Of a stretch of DNA of 18,769 nucleotides, positions 6,358 through 13,724 are shown in pieces. The position numbers were made by a program, and so were the translations under genes. The notes beneath the pieces are model-generated. The model saw nothing but the letters and a program-made list of their open reading frames with translations, had not been told where the DNA came from and made no database searches. Numbering within the stretch: position 1 is the first letter of the stretch; each line of letters starts with the position of its first letter. The DNA is from JAVVPO01 sp036655715 (GTDB lineage Bacteria > Bacillota > Clostridia > Lachnospirales > Cellulosilyticaceae). The stretch is from NCBI GenBank assembly GCA_036655715.1, contig JAVVPO010000051.1, positions 1 through 18,769 on the forward strand. The letters are read 5' to 3'.

Positions 6358-8586
6358 ATGTTTAAACAGTGGGAAGGCTTTACTACTGGTGAATGGACAA
6401 AAGATGTAGACGTTCGTAGCTTCATCCAATTAAACTACACTCCATATGAAGGAGATGATACTTTCTTAGCAGGTGCTACAGAAAGAACAACAAAACTTTG
6501 GGACGATGTAATGGTTCTTATGAAGAAAGAGCTTGAAAAAGGTGTTTTAGACGCTGAAACAAAAGTTCCTTCAACAATTACTTCTCATGGTCCTGGATAC
6601 CTTGATAGAGATGCTGAGCAAATTGTTGGTTTCCAATCAGATGCTCCTTTAAAAAGAAACATTATGCCAAATGGTGGTATCCGTACAGTTAAAAATGCAT
6701 TAGAATCATATGGTTATGAATTAAATAAAGATACATGGGAAACATTCACAAAATATCGTAAAACACACAATGATGGTGTATTCTCAGCTTATACAACAGC
6801 TATGAAGAAAGCTAGACATTCAGGTATTATTACAGGTCTTCCAGATGCTTACGGACGTGGACGTATCATTGGTGACTACCGTCGTGTTGCTTTATACGGA
6901 GTAGATAGATTAATTCAAGATAAAGAAGCTCAAAAATTAACTCTTGAAGTACCAAGTATGACAGAAGATATCATCAACCTTCGCGAAGAAATCACAGAGC
7001 AAATCGGAGCTTTAAAAGAACTAAAAGCTATGGCTAATGCTTATGGATTTGATATCTCAGCACCAGCTCAAACAGCTAAAGAAGCTATCCAATGGTTATA
7101 CTTCGGATACCTTGGTGCAGTTAAAGAACAAGATGGTGCAGCTATGTCACTTGGACGTACAACATCATTCCTTGATATCTACATTGAAAGAGATCTTAAA
7201 TCTGGAATCATCACAGAAGATGAAGCTCAAGAATACATGGACCACTTCGTAATGAAATTACGTATGGTACGTTTCCTTCGTCCACCAGCATACAATGAGT
7301 TATTCTCAGGAGACCCAACATGGGTAACAGAATCAATTGGTGGTATGGGTATGGATGGACGTACACTTGTTACTAAAAACAGTTTCCGTGTACTTCATAC
7401 ATTAATCAACTTAGGACCAGCTCCAGAACCAAACTTAACAGTTTTATGGTCAGTAAACTTACCACAAAACTTCAAGAACTTCTGTTCAAAAATGTCAATC
7501 TTAACAAGCTCAATCCAATACGAAAACGATGATCTCATGAGACCATATTGGGGAGATGATTACGGAATCGCTTGTTGTGTATCTGCAATGAGAATCGGTA
7601 AACAAATGCAATTCTTCGGAGCTCGTGCTAACCTTGCCAAAGCATTATTATACGCAATCAATGGTGGTGTTGATGAGAAATACGGAGAGCAAATCGCTCC
7701 TAAATTCGCTCCAATCACTTCAGAATACCTTGAGTTTGATGAAGTTTGGGAGAAATTCGATCAAGTTATGGAATGGCTTGCTGAGTTATATGTAAATACA
7801 TTAAACGTAATCCACTACATGCATGATAAATACTGTTATGAAAAGTTAGAGTTAGCTCTTCACGATAAAGATATTCTTCGTACCTTCGCAACAGGTATCG
7901 CTGGTCTTTCAGTAGTAACTGACTCATTATCAGCTATCAAAAATGCAAAAGTTAAAGTTATCCGTAACGAAGCTGGTCTTGCAGTAGATTACGATATCGA
8001 AGGTGAATATGTAGCATTCGGTAACAATGATGATGAAGTAGATGAAATCGCATGTAAGATTACTGAAACATTCATGAACAAAATCAGAAAACACAAAACA
8101 TACAGAAACTCTTATCCAACAATGTCTATCTTAACAATTACTTCAAACGTTGTTTACGGTAAGAAAACTGGTAGTACACCAGATGGACGTAAAGCTGGTG
8201 AGCCATTTGCACCAGGGGCTAACCCAATGCATGGCCGTGACGTAAAAGGAGCTATCGCTTCTCTTGCATCAGTAGCTAAACTTCCATACAAACATGCTGA
8301 AGATGGTATTTCATACACATTCTCAATCATTCCAGGAGCTCTTGGTAAAGATGATAATGAACGTATCAATAACTTATCAGGTATGATGGATGGATACTTT
8401 GCACAAACAGGTCAACACTTAAACGTAAACGTATTTGACCGTGAGACATTACTTGATGCAATGGATCACCCAGAAAAATATCCACAACTTACAATTCGTG
8501 TATCAGGATACGCTGTTAACTTCATTCGTTTAACAAGAGAGCAACAATTAGATGTTATCAACAGAACATTCCACGAAAAATTCTAA
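6358..8586 (+). CDS. pflB: Pyruvate formate-lyase (formate C-acetyltransferase)
   Basis: A glycyl-radical enzyme that converts pyruvate and CoA to acetyl-CoA and formate under anaerobic conditions, central to mixed-acid fermentation. The 742-residue length is typical. The adjacent catalytic cysteines are Cys406-Cys407 in GIACCVSAMRIG. The glycyl radical loop near the C-terminus is RVSGYAVNFIRL, with Gly717 as radical carrier. The paired Cys and overall sequence point to true PFL rather than a diol dehydratase or choline lyase relative. Start support is AAAGGAG 10 nt before the ATG. Codon choice is strongly biased (for example GGA for Gly and CGT for Arg), more than in neighbouring genes, as expected for abundant mRNA. 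It is followed by its activase after 71 bp, with a hairpin between them. Expression is probably controlled at the palindrome in the promoter spacer. Confidence 0.98.
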   Translation: MFKQWEGFTTGEWTKDVDVRSFIQLNYTPYEGDDTFLAGATERTTKLWDDVMVLMKKELEKGVLDAETKVPSTITSHGPGYLDRDAEQIVGFQSDAPLKRNIMPNGGIRTVKNALESYGYELNKDTWETFTKYRKTHNDGVFSAYTTAMKKARHSGIITGLPDAYGRGRIIGDYRRVALYGVDRLIQDKEAQKLTLEVPSMTEDIINLREEITEQIGALKELKAMANAYGFDISAPAQTAKEAIQWLYFGYLGAVKEQDGAAMSLGRTTSFLDIYIERDLKSGIITEDEAQEYMDHFVMKLRMVRFLRPPAYNELFSGDPTWVTESIGGMGMDGRTLVTKNSFRVLHTLINLGPAPEPNLTVLWSVNLPQNFKNFCSKMSILTSSIQYENDDLMRPYWGDDYGIACCVSAMRIGKQMQFFGARANLAKALLYAINGGVDEKYGEQIAPKFAPITSEYLEFDEVWEKFDQVMEWLAELYVNTLNVIHYMHDKYCYEKLELALHDKDILRTFATGIAGLSVVTDSLSAIKNAKVKVIRNEAGLAVDYDIEGEYVAFGNNDDEVDEIACKITETFMNKIRKHKTYRNSYPTMSILTITSNVVYGKKTGSTPDGRKAGEPFAPGANPMHGRDVKGAIASLASVAKLPYKHAEDGISYTFSIIPGALGKDDNERINNLSGMMDGYFAQTGQHLNVNVFDRETLLDAMDHPEKYPQLTIRVSGYAVNFIRLTREQQLDVINRTFHEKF

Positions 8587-8602
8587 TTAAAAATAAATTA
8601 AT

Positions 8603-8631
8603 TTTAAGAGGATGCTTGTCATCCTCTTAAA
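8603..8631 (+). other. Intercistronic hairpin between pflB and pflA
   Basis: TTTAAGAGGATG (8603-8614) and CATCCTCTTAAA (8620-8631) form a perfect 12-bp stem with a 5-nt loop. Only a weak T-rich tail (TATTTT) follows. It could act as a partial terminator or as a 3'-end stabiliser that keeps pflB mRNA in excess over pflA. Confidence 0.7.
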
Positions 8632-8657
8632 TATTTTAATCAACGGGAGGTAATGGC

Positions 8658-9386
8658 ATGAAAGGCAGAATTCACTCAATAGAAACTTGTGGAACTGTAG
8701 ATGGCCCAGGTATTCGTTACATTTTATTCACACAAGGCTGTCCTCTAAGATGTAAGTATTGTCACAATGCTGACACTTGGAAAATGACTGATGGTAAAGA
8801 AGTTGATACTAACGACCTTATCAATGAAGTCATTAAATATAAATCTTATATGAAATTTTCCGGTGGTGGTATCACTATAAGTGGTGGCGAACCATTACTA
8901 CAACCTGAGTTTGTAAAAGACCTTTTTATGAAATGTAAAGAAAAAGATGTACATACCTGTCTTGATACATCAGGATTTATATCTTTAGATAAGGCCGATC
9001 CAGTTTTAGATTATACTGATCTTGTTCTTTTAGATATCAAGTCTTACAATCCAGAAGTTTTCAAAGACTTAACAGGGGTGCCATTAGACCCTACTTTAGC
9101 TTTTGCTAAACACTTAGCTGAGCGTAATATTCCAGTTTGGATTAGATATGTACTCGTTCCAAATTTAACAGATAATCTTGAAGATATCGAAGAATTAGCC
9201 AAATTCTTAACTACCTTATCAAATGTAGAAAGAATAGATGTTCTTCCATTCCATAAAATGGGAGAATATAAATGGGAACAATTAGGTTATGAATATGCCT
9301 TAACTGATACACAAGAACCAACTCGTGAATCAGTTACTGAAACAGTAGATATATTCAAACACTATAATTTACCAATCCACAGCTAA
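8658..9386 (+). CDS. pflA: Pyruvate formate-lyase-activating enzyme
   Basis: A radical SAM enzyme that abstracts a hydrogen from the PFL radical-loop glycine to install the glycyl radical. The 242-residue length matches short PFL activases without an extra ferredoxin domain. The [4Fe-4S] motif CxxxCxxC is at Cys28, Cys32 and Cys35 (GCPLRCKYCHN). The SAM-binding GGEP is at 76-79. LLDIKSYNPEVF and DVLPFHKMGEYKW are typical of PflA. The ribosome binding site GGGAGG lies 7 nt before the ATG. It is transcribed with pflB, either by read-through of the intercistronic hairpin or from the same promoter. No separate promoter is obvious in the 71-bp gap. A shared terminator with the convergent MerR-like gene follows. 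Confidence 0.97.
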   Translation: MKGRIHSIETCGTVDGPGIRYILFTQGCPLRCKYCHNADTWKMTDGKEVDTNDLINEVIKYKSYMKFSGGGITISGGEPLLQPEFVKDLFMKCKEKDVHTCLDTSGFISLDKADPVLDYTDLVLLDIKSYNPEVFKDLTGVPLDPTLAFAKHLAERNIPVWIRYVLVPNLTDNLEDIEELAKFLTTLSNVERIDVLPFHKMGEYKWEQLGYEYALTDTQEPTRESVTETVDIFKHYNLPIHS

Positions 9387-9404
9387 TTTTCGTTCTAAAT
9401 ATAA

Positions 9405-9442
9405 AAGAAAAAAAGCGTATGTTTTGCTAAACATACGCTTTT
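9405..9442. terminator. Bidirectional terminator between pflA and the MerR-like gene
   Basis: AAAAGCGTATGTTT (9411-9424) and AAACATACGCTTTT (9429-9442) form a perfect 14-bp stem with a 4-nt loop. The A-rich flank at 9405-9414 supplies the T-run for the minus strand, and TTTT ends the plus-strand stem. The stem touches the stop codon of the convergent gene. Confidence 0.88.
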
Positions 9443-10109
9443 ATTGTTGTAAATCTATTTCTTTATTCTTTTCACGTTCACCAAATATTTTCTTCCAAAT
9501 TGAAATTTTAGCTTTAGCCGACACATCTTCTATCTCTGCTAATTCCTTTTTCATTTTTTGCATTTCTCTCATGGTCTCATCTAATTTTTTATAGTACTCT
9601 TCATCTTTCTGCTTTTGTACTACCTCAAGCTCCATAAATTTCTTATTAACCATTACCCCTACTTCTTCTGACAATTCATCTTTAAGCTGAGCTTTTGCAT
9701 CTTCATTGTATTCTACCAAAGCTTCTTTAAGCATGTCCTTCATTAAAGAAGCAAACTGGTTCACTTTAATATCATCTTTATTTCCTATATCTATACTTGC
9801 TTCTTTCGCAACTTGTAAGGCACCTACCTTAGTCGTCGTAGCACTTATTTGCATAAATGACTCTAAACCTTCTTCTTCTTCTAAATTAGCCACCAAATTT
9901 TTTATAGCTTTTAATTCAAACCCTTGTTCTCTAAGTTCTTTAATATGTCTTAATAATTCTACATTTTCTATCGTATACATCCTATGCCCCTGCGAATTAC
10001 GTAAAACATTTAACTTTAATTCCTTTTCGTAGTATCTAAGGACATATTGTTCTATATCTAAAAGCTCCCCAACTTCCTTAATTGTAAATGTTTCGCTCTT
10101 CATCCTCAT
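9441..10109 (-). CDS. MerR-like DNA-binding protein with C-terminal coiled coil
   Basis: The N-terminus (about 7-75) is a MerR-type winged helix: FTIKEVGELLDIEQYVLRYYEKELKL, then QGHRMYTIENVELLRHIKEL and a dimerisation-like helix. The rest differs from sensory MerR proteins. A variable middle (80-125) is followed by a long charged, heptad-like coiled coil (about 126-198) and an amphipathic segment KISIWKKIFG (201-210). There are no metal-binding cysteines. This layout resembles RacA-like chromosome-anchoring or DUF3967-type proteins more than a classical MerR activator, but I cannot assign it. Two ATGs are possible (10109 and 10103); the second has AGGGGA 6 nt upstream and may be the real start. 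It has its own extended -10 promoter and is convergent with pflA. A role in pfl control is possible but unproven. Confidence 0.85.
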   Translation of the reverse strand: MRMKSETFTIKEVGELLDIEQYVLRYYEKELKLNVLRNSQGHRMYTIENVELLRHIKELREQGFELKAIKNLVANLEEEEGLESFMQISATTTKVGALQVAKEASIDIGNKDDIKVNQFASLMKDMLKEALVEYNEDAKAQLKDELSEEVGVMVNKKFMELEVVQKQKDEEYYKKLDETMREMQKMKKELAEIEDVSAKAKISIWKKIFGEREKNKEIDLQQ

Positions 10110-10142
10110 TCCCCTATCCTTTGTAATTTTGCTATTTACTAC

Positions 10143-10170
10143 ATTATACCATATTTTTACATTTATTCAA
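10143..10170 (-). promoter_or_regulatory. Predicted promoter of the MerR-like gene
   Basis: On the minus strand TTGAAT (10170-10165), a 16-bp spacer ending in TGG, and TATAAT (10148-10143) form an extended -10 promoter about 35 bp before the start codon. Confidence 0.6.
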
Positions 10171-10236
10171 TAGATTTGGTCTTCTCTTGTATTAATATAT
10201 TTTTTTGCCATGTAATTTTAATTACTACGTTTAGGC

Positions 10237-10265
10237 TTGACAATATATTAATTAGCACTTATACT
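10237..10265 (+). promoter_or_regulatory. Predicted promoter of the NMO/FabK-like gene
   Basis: A consensus TTGACA (10237-10242), a 17-bp spacer and TATACT (10260-10265) make this the best-scoring promoter by eye in the window. The predicted start is near 10272, inside the first palindromic operator. Confidence 0.75.
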
Positions 10266-10277
10266 TTGATTATCAAA
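10265..10277. promoter_or_regulatory. FabT-like operator, copy 1
   Basis: TTTGATTATCAAA is a perfect palindrome around one central base. It begins at the last base of the -10 box and covers the predicted transcription start, so binding should repress. It shares the TTTGA-N3-TCAAA layout of FabT (MarR family) sites of streptococci. Confidence 0.6.
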
Positions 10278-10296
10278 ATATATCTAATTCGAATAC

Positions 10297-10309
10297 TTTG
10301 ATAATCAAA
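10297..10309. promoter_or_regulatory. FabT-like operator, copy 2
   Basis: TTTGATAATCAAA repeats the first operator with its centre 32 bp downstream, about three helical turns, so two dimers would lie on the same DNA face. Both copies are preceded by the same ATAC bases. It lies in the leader, about 20 bp before the start codon. Confidence 0.6.
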
Positions 10310-10327
10310 TTAATAGAGGTGCTAATT

Positions 10328-11398
10328 ATGCAATTTAAAGAACTTAATATAGGTCATTTAAAACCAAAGTTTCCCGTTATTCAAGGTGGTATGGGAATCG
10401 GAATATCTCTTCACTCTCTCGCAAGTGCGGTTGCTAATGCAGGTGGCATTGGTGTTATCTCTGGCGCTCAAATTGGTTTTAGAGAAAAAGACTTTATTCC
10501 AAATACTCTAGATGCAAATCTTAGAGGATTAGAAAAAGAGATTAAACTTGCAAAGAAGAATGCCCCCAATGGCATCATAGGGCTTAATCTAATGGTAGCC
10601 ATGAAAAACTATGCCGACTATGTCAAAAAAGCTGTAGAGTGCAAAATAGACTTAATTATATCCGGTGCAGGCTTGCCACTTGACTTACCTAACCTCACAA
10701 AAGGAAGCGACACAAAACTTGCTCCTATTGTTTCTTCTGCTAAAGCAGCCAATATTATTTGTCGTATGTGGGATAAAAAGAGTGGCTATGCACCTGATGC
10801 AATTATAGTAGAAGGTCCTCTAGCTGGTGGTCATCTCGGTTTTCACAACGAAGAATTAGATTCACCTGCTGATGTATTAGATATTGTCAAAGAAGTTAAA
10901 GCTATCGCAAAAGAATATGGCGAAAAATATAAGAAGTACATTCCGGTTATTGCAGCTGGTGGTATCTATACAGGTGCAGATGTAGCACATGCCATTGCAA
11001 ACGGTGCAGATGGCGTACAAATGGCTACACGTTTTGTTACTACCCACGAATGTGACGCTCATGATGATTTTAAACAAGCTTATATTAATTCTACAGAAGA
11101 GACTATTGGTGTTGTCAAAAGCCCTGTAGGTATGCCTGGACGAGCTATCCTAAATTACTTCATTACAAATCCTGTAGGTAACAAAGCTTGTTTTTATAAG
11201 TGCCTACATAAATGTTCAGTAACCGAAATACCTTATTGCATATCTAAAGCTCTTATTAATGCAGCCAATGGTGATTTGGAAGATGCACTCCTCTTCTGTG
11301 GTAGCAATGCATACAAAGCTACACATCTTGAATACGTCTCTGAGATATTCGATGAAATATCCTTAGCATTATTACCTGCCAAGAATGTTTTAGCCTAA
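10328..11398 (+). CDS. Nitronate monooxygenase / FabK-like FMN flavoprotein
   Basis: A 356-residue TIM-barrel FMN protein of the 2-nitropropane dioxygenase family, which includes nitronate monooxygenases and the enoyl-ACP reductase FabK. Seen motifs are FPVIQGGMGIG (15-25), the nitronate/FabK-type GPLAGGHLG (163-171), and the phosphate-binding AAGGIYTGADV (209-219) with GADGVQMATRF (227-237). A C-terminal cysteine cluster, Cys288, Cys292, Cys296 and Cys304, is followed by CGSNAYK. This cysteine-bearing version is common in clostridia, and its physiological reaction is not settled. ATG 10328 is chosen because GAGGTG lies 6 nt before it; an in-frame TTG at 10298 lies inside an operator. It is a single gene with a strong promoter, two FabT-like operators and a terminator. 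The operators hint at a link with lipid metabolism rather than nitronate detoxification, but this is inference. Confidence 0.88.
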   Translation: MQFKELNIGHLKPKFPVIQGGMGIGISLHSLASAVANAGGIGVISGAQIGFREKDFIPNTLDANLRGLEKEIKLAKKNAPNGIIGLNLMVAMKNYADYVKKAVECKIDLIISGAGLPLDLPNLTKGSDTKLAPIVSSAKAANIICRMWDKKSGYAPDAIIVEGPLAGGHLGFHNEELDSPADVLDIVKEVKAIAKEYGEKYKKYIPVIAAGGIYTGADVAHAIANGADGVQMATRFVTTHECDAHDDFKQAYINSTEETIGVVKSPVGMPGRAILNYFITNPVGNKACFYKCLHKCSVTEIPYCISKALINAANGDLEDALLFCGSNAYKATHLEYVSEIFDEISLALLPAKNVLA

Positions 11399-11444
11399 GG
11401 CTATTTATTACTTTTTAAACTAAAACTTATTTAATTATTTAATC

Positions 11445-11472
11445 AAAAAAAGTGACTCTCGTCACTTTTTTT
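11445..11472. terminator. Bidirectional terminator after the NMO/FabK-like gene
   Basis: AAAAAAAGTGAC (11445-11456) and GTCACTTTTTTT (11461-11472) form a perfect 12-bp stem with a 4-nt TCTC loop. T-runs are present on both strands. It lies between the flavoprotein gene and the convergent small membrane protein gene. Confidence 0.9.
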
Positions 11473-11490
11473 ACACTGATAAGGCCTATA

Positions 11491-11760
11491 TTAGTTTTCT
11501 TCTACTTCTTCATCCTCTTCATATATATCCTCTTCCTGTATTTCTTTATCTTCTGCTTCTTTATCTTCTATTGCTTGATTTCTTTGTCTACTCTTAGGGT
11601 AAATAACTAAGAAATATAATACTCCTATCATAACTCCTAATTCTACATAATACATTACTTCTCTACTTAACTCTATTCCTGTTATTGCTTGGAATAATCC
11701 AGTTCCTATTAATATGCACGCTAATAAGCCACATATTATCCATCGTTTTTTATCTGACAT
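11491..11760 (-). CDS. Small two-helix membrane protein with acidic tail, 89 aa
   Basis: I do not recognise a family. Residues 7-26 and 36-54 are hydrophobic helices joined by a short loop (TGIELSREV). The basic start (MSDKKRW) and the basic stretch after helix two (YPKSRQR) suggest both ends are cytoplasmic. The last 30 residues are very rich in Glu and Asp (nearly every second position) with no aromatic residues except one Tyr. There are two Cys, both in or near helix one. A GGGGGAA ribosome binding site precedes the ATG. The gene lies downstream of the dnaB terminator and converges on the flavoprotein gene. It could bind a basic partner or cations through the tail, but no function can be assigned. 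Confidence 0.7.
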   Translation of the reverse strand: MSDKKRWIICGLLACILIGTGLFQAITGIELSREVMYYVELGVMIGVLYFLVIYPKSRQRNQAIEDKEAEDKEIQEEDIYEEDEEVEEN

Positions 11761-11842
11761 TACTCTTCCCCCTTTTTTAATATTTTACATTATTTTCACT
11801 ATATTTTCTATTTATTTTTTTAGAATGATAATTTCATCTTAC

Positions 11843-11893
11843 TTTGTCTGTTTTAGACAAAACAAAAGGAGCTAGATTTTCATCTTAACTCCT
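11843..11893 (-). terminator. Terminator of the gdpP-rplI-dnaB operon
   Basis: On the minus strand, AGGAGTTAAGAT (11893-11882) pairs with ATCTAGCTCCT (one bulged A and one wobble) around a GAAA tetraloop, and TTTTGTTTTG follows. It begins 2 bp past the dnaB stop. A second 7-bp hairpin (TTTGTCT/AGACAAA, 11843-11861) follows at once and may reinforce it. Confidence 0.7.
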
Positions 11894-11894
11894 C

Positions 11895-13226
11895 TTAGTC
11901 TCTATCCATATTTGCAAACTTTGTATATTGCCCTAGCCAAACAAGTTCTACAGTCCCAGTTGGACCATTTCTTTGTTTTGCTATAATAATTTCACCTATA
12001 TTCTTTTTCTCTGAATCTGGATGATAATATTCATCTCTGTATAAGAACATTACTACGTCAGCATCCTGTTCAATAGCTCCAGATTCTCTTAAATCTGATA
12101 ACATAGGTCTATGATCTGCACGAGTCTCACATGCACGTGAGAGCTGAGATAAGGCTATTACAGGAGAACTCATTTCCCTAGCCAATGCCTTAAGTGATCT
12201 TGATATCTCTGAAATCTCTTGTTGTCTTGAATCTCCTTTAGCACTACCTGACATAAGCTGTAAGTAGTCTATCATGATAAGGTCTAATCCCTTATCCATT
12301 TTTAATCTACGGCACTTTGCTTTCATCTCCATAACAGAGATACCTGGTGTATCATCTATAAAAATATCTGCCGCTGTAATGCTTGGTATTGCTCTAGCAA
12401 TTCTATCCCAGTCTTGTGGATCTAAGTTCCCCGTACGTACTTTCTGCGCATCTACCATGGCTTCTGCACAAAGCATACGGTTTACTAATTGATCCTTGGA
12501 CATTTCCAGACTAAATACTGCAACCTTTTTCTTATTCTTAATAGCTGCTGATTGAATAACGTTAAGAGAGAAAGCTGTCTTTCCCATTGAAGGCCTTGCC
12601 GCAACTAGAATAAGGTCGGATGGTTGCATCCCTGCTGTTTTATAATCTAAGTCAGTAAACCCAGTAGGAACTCCTGTAATACTTCCTTGATTAACATGTG
12701 CTTGCTCAATCTTATCAATTGAGGTAACAATAATCTCATTAATATGAGTAAAATCTTCAGTATGTCTGTTTTGAATGATATCAAAAACTTGCTTCTCTGC
12801 AAAGCTCATGATATCTGGAATAGCATCATCCCCAGCATAACTCTTTGCTGTAATTTCTTGACTTGCTTTAATAAGTCTTCTAAGTACAGCTTTATCCTCT
12901 ACTATTTTTGCATATTGCTTAATATGAGCAGAAGTCGGAACAATAGTAGCTAGTTCAGCTAGATAGCTAATACCACCTATTTGCTCCAATACTCCTCTTT
13001 CAGAAAGCCTATTTTGAATAGTTACTAAGTCTACTGGGTTATTACTAGTATATAAATCAAGTATAGCACTATAAATTTCTTGATGATCAGGTCTATAAAA
13101 ATCCGTCGGTCTTAGTATCTCACTTGCTACTACTACGGCCTCTTGGTCCATTATAATAGCCCCTATCACTGATTGCTCAGCTTCTGTACTATGCGGCGGA
13201 ATTCTCATCACTTGTGCTTCGTCCAT
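11895..13226 (-). CDS. dnaB: Replicative DNA helicase DnaB
   Basis: The ring-shaped hexameric helicase that unwinds the chromosome at the replication fork (named dnaC in Bacillus subtilis). The N-terminal helical domain (about 1-110) opens with PHSTEAEQSVIGAI. The RecA-like motor carries Walker A ARPSMGKT (210-217), FSLEMS (238-243), Walker B LIMIDYLQ (316-323), the sensor/arginine-rich stretch SRACETRADHRPMLSDLRES and AKQRNGPTG (416-424). At 443 residues it is full length with no intein. The ATG has AGAGAGG 8 nt upstream. It is the last gene of the DUF2232-gdpP-rplI-dnaB cluster, 50 bp after rplI, and is followed by a terminator. In bacilli purA follows; here the small membrane protein gene does. 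Confidence 0.97.
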   Translation of the reverse strand: MDEAQVMRIPPHSTEAEQSVIGAIIMDQEAVVVASEILRPTDFYRPDHQEIYSAILDLYTSNNPVDLVTIQNRLSERGVLEQIGGISYLAELATIVPTSAHIKQYAKIVEDKAVLRRLIKASQEITAKSYAGDDAIPDIMSFAEKQVFDIIQNRHTEDFTHINEIIVTSIDKIEQAHVNQGSITGVPTGFTDLDYKTAGMQPSDLILVAARPSMGKTAFSLNVIQSAAIKNKKKVAVFSLEMSKDQLVNRMLCAEAMVDAQKVRTGNLDPQDWDRIARAIPSITAADIFIDDTPGISVMEMKAKCRRLKMDKGLDLIMIDYLQLMSGSAKGDSRQQEISEISRSLKALAREMSSPVIALSQLSRACETRADHRPMLSDLRESGAIEQDADVVMFLYRDEYYHPDSEKKNIGEIIIAKQRNGPTGTVELVWLGQYTKFANMDRD

Positions 13227-13276
13227 TGATAGTGCCTCTCTTTCTAATCATATTTATCTTAAGCTTAGCCTGTTTT

Positions 13277-13723
13277 CTATGCTTCTACTGTACAAACAAT
13301 AACTTCAGCGCTCACTTGTGCGTGAATTTTAATAGTTATTGTCTTTGTTCCTAATGCTTTAATAGGATCTGCTAATTGAATTCTTTTCTTATCTACTTTT
13401 ACGCCAAATGCTTTATTTACATTCTCAGCAATCTCTTTAGATGTTACAGAACCAAATACTCTTCCACCTTCACCTGTTTTCATAGGAATACTTATTTTTT
13501 TATCATTAATTTTTTCTCTGATTTCATTTGCAGCATCTAACTCTTGTTGTTTCTTTTTATCATCAGCTTTTTGACCTAATTTTCTATTATTCATATTCAC
13601 TGCATTTGCTTCTACTGCCAGTCCTTTTGGAAGTAATGCATTTTTTGCAAACCCATCTTTAACCTCTAGGATATCACCTTTTTTACCTACTTTTTTTACA
13701 TCTTCTGTTAAAATAACTTTCAT
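13277..13723 (-). CDS. rplI: 50S ribosomal protein L9
   Basis: A 148-residue protein of the large ribosomal subunit that binds 23S rRNA near the L1 stalk base and helps frame fidelity. The N-terminal domain is classic: MKVILTEDVKKVGKKGDILEVKDGFAKN, then LLPKGLAV. It is followed by a long charged connecting helix (about 40-75) and the C-terminal domain starting near KISIPMKTGEGGRVFGSVT. The ATG at 13723 is chosen because GGAAGGTG lies 6 nt upstream and the family begins MKVIL. A TTG-initiated extension to 13741 would add residues that L9 does not have. The start lies 1 bp after the gdpP stop, with its ribosome binding site inside the gdpP end, so translation is probably coupled. Confidence 0.97.
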   Translation of the reverse strand: MKVILTEDVKKVGKKGDILEVKDGFAKNALLPKGLAVEANAVNMNNRKLGQKADDKKKQQELDAANEIREKINDKKISIPMKTGEGGRVFGSVTSKEIAENVNKAFGVKVDKKRIQLADPIKALGTKTITIKIHAQVSAEVIVCTVEA

Positions 13724-13724
13724 T

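Noticed and set aside
8154..8369. A 71-codon minus-strand frame inside pflB
   Set aside because: It is a shadow of the strongly biased codon use of pflB; there is no start signal and no family resemblance.
10265..10309. FNR/CRP-type sites upstream of the flavoprotein gene
   Set aside because: FNR needs TTGAT-N4-ATCAA, but here only one base separates the half-sites, which fits a FabT/MarR-type palindrome instead.
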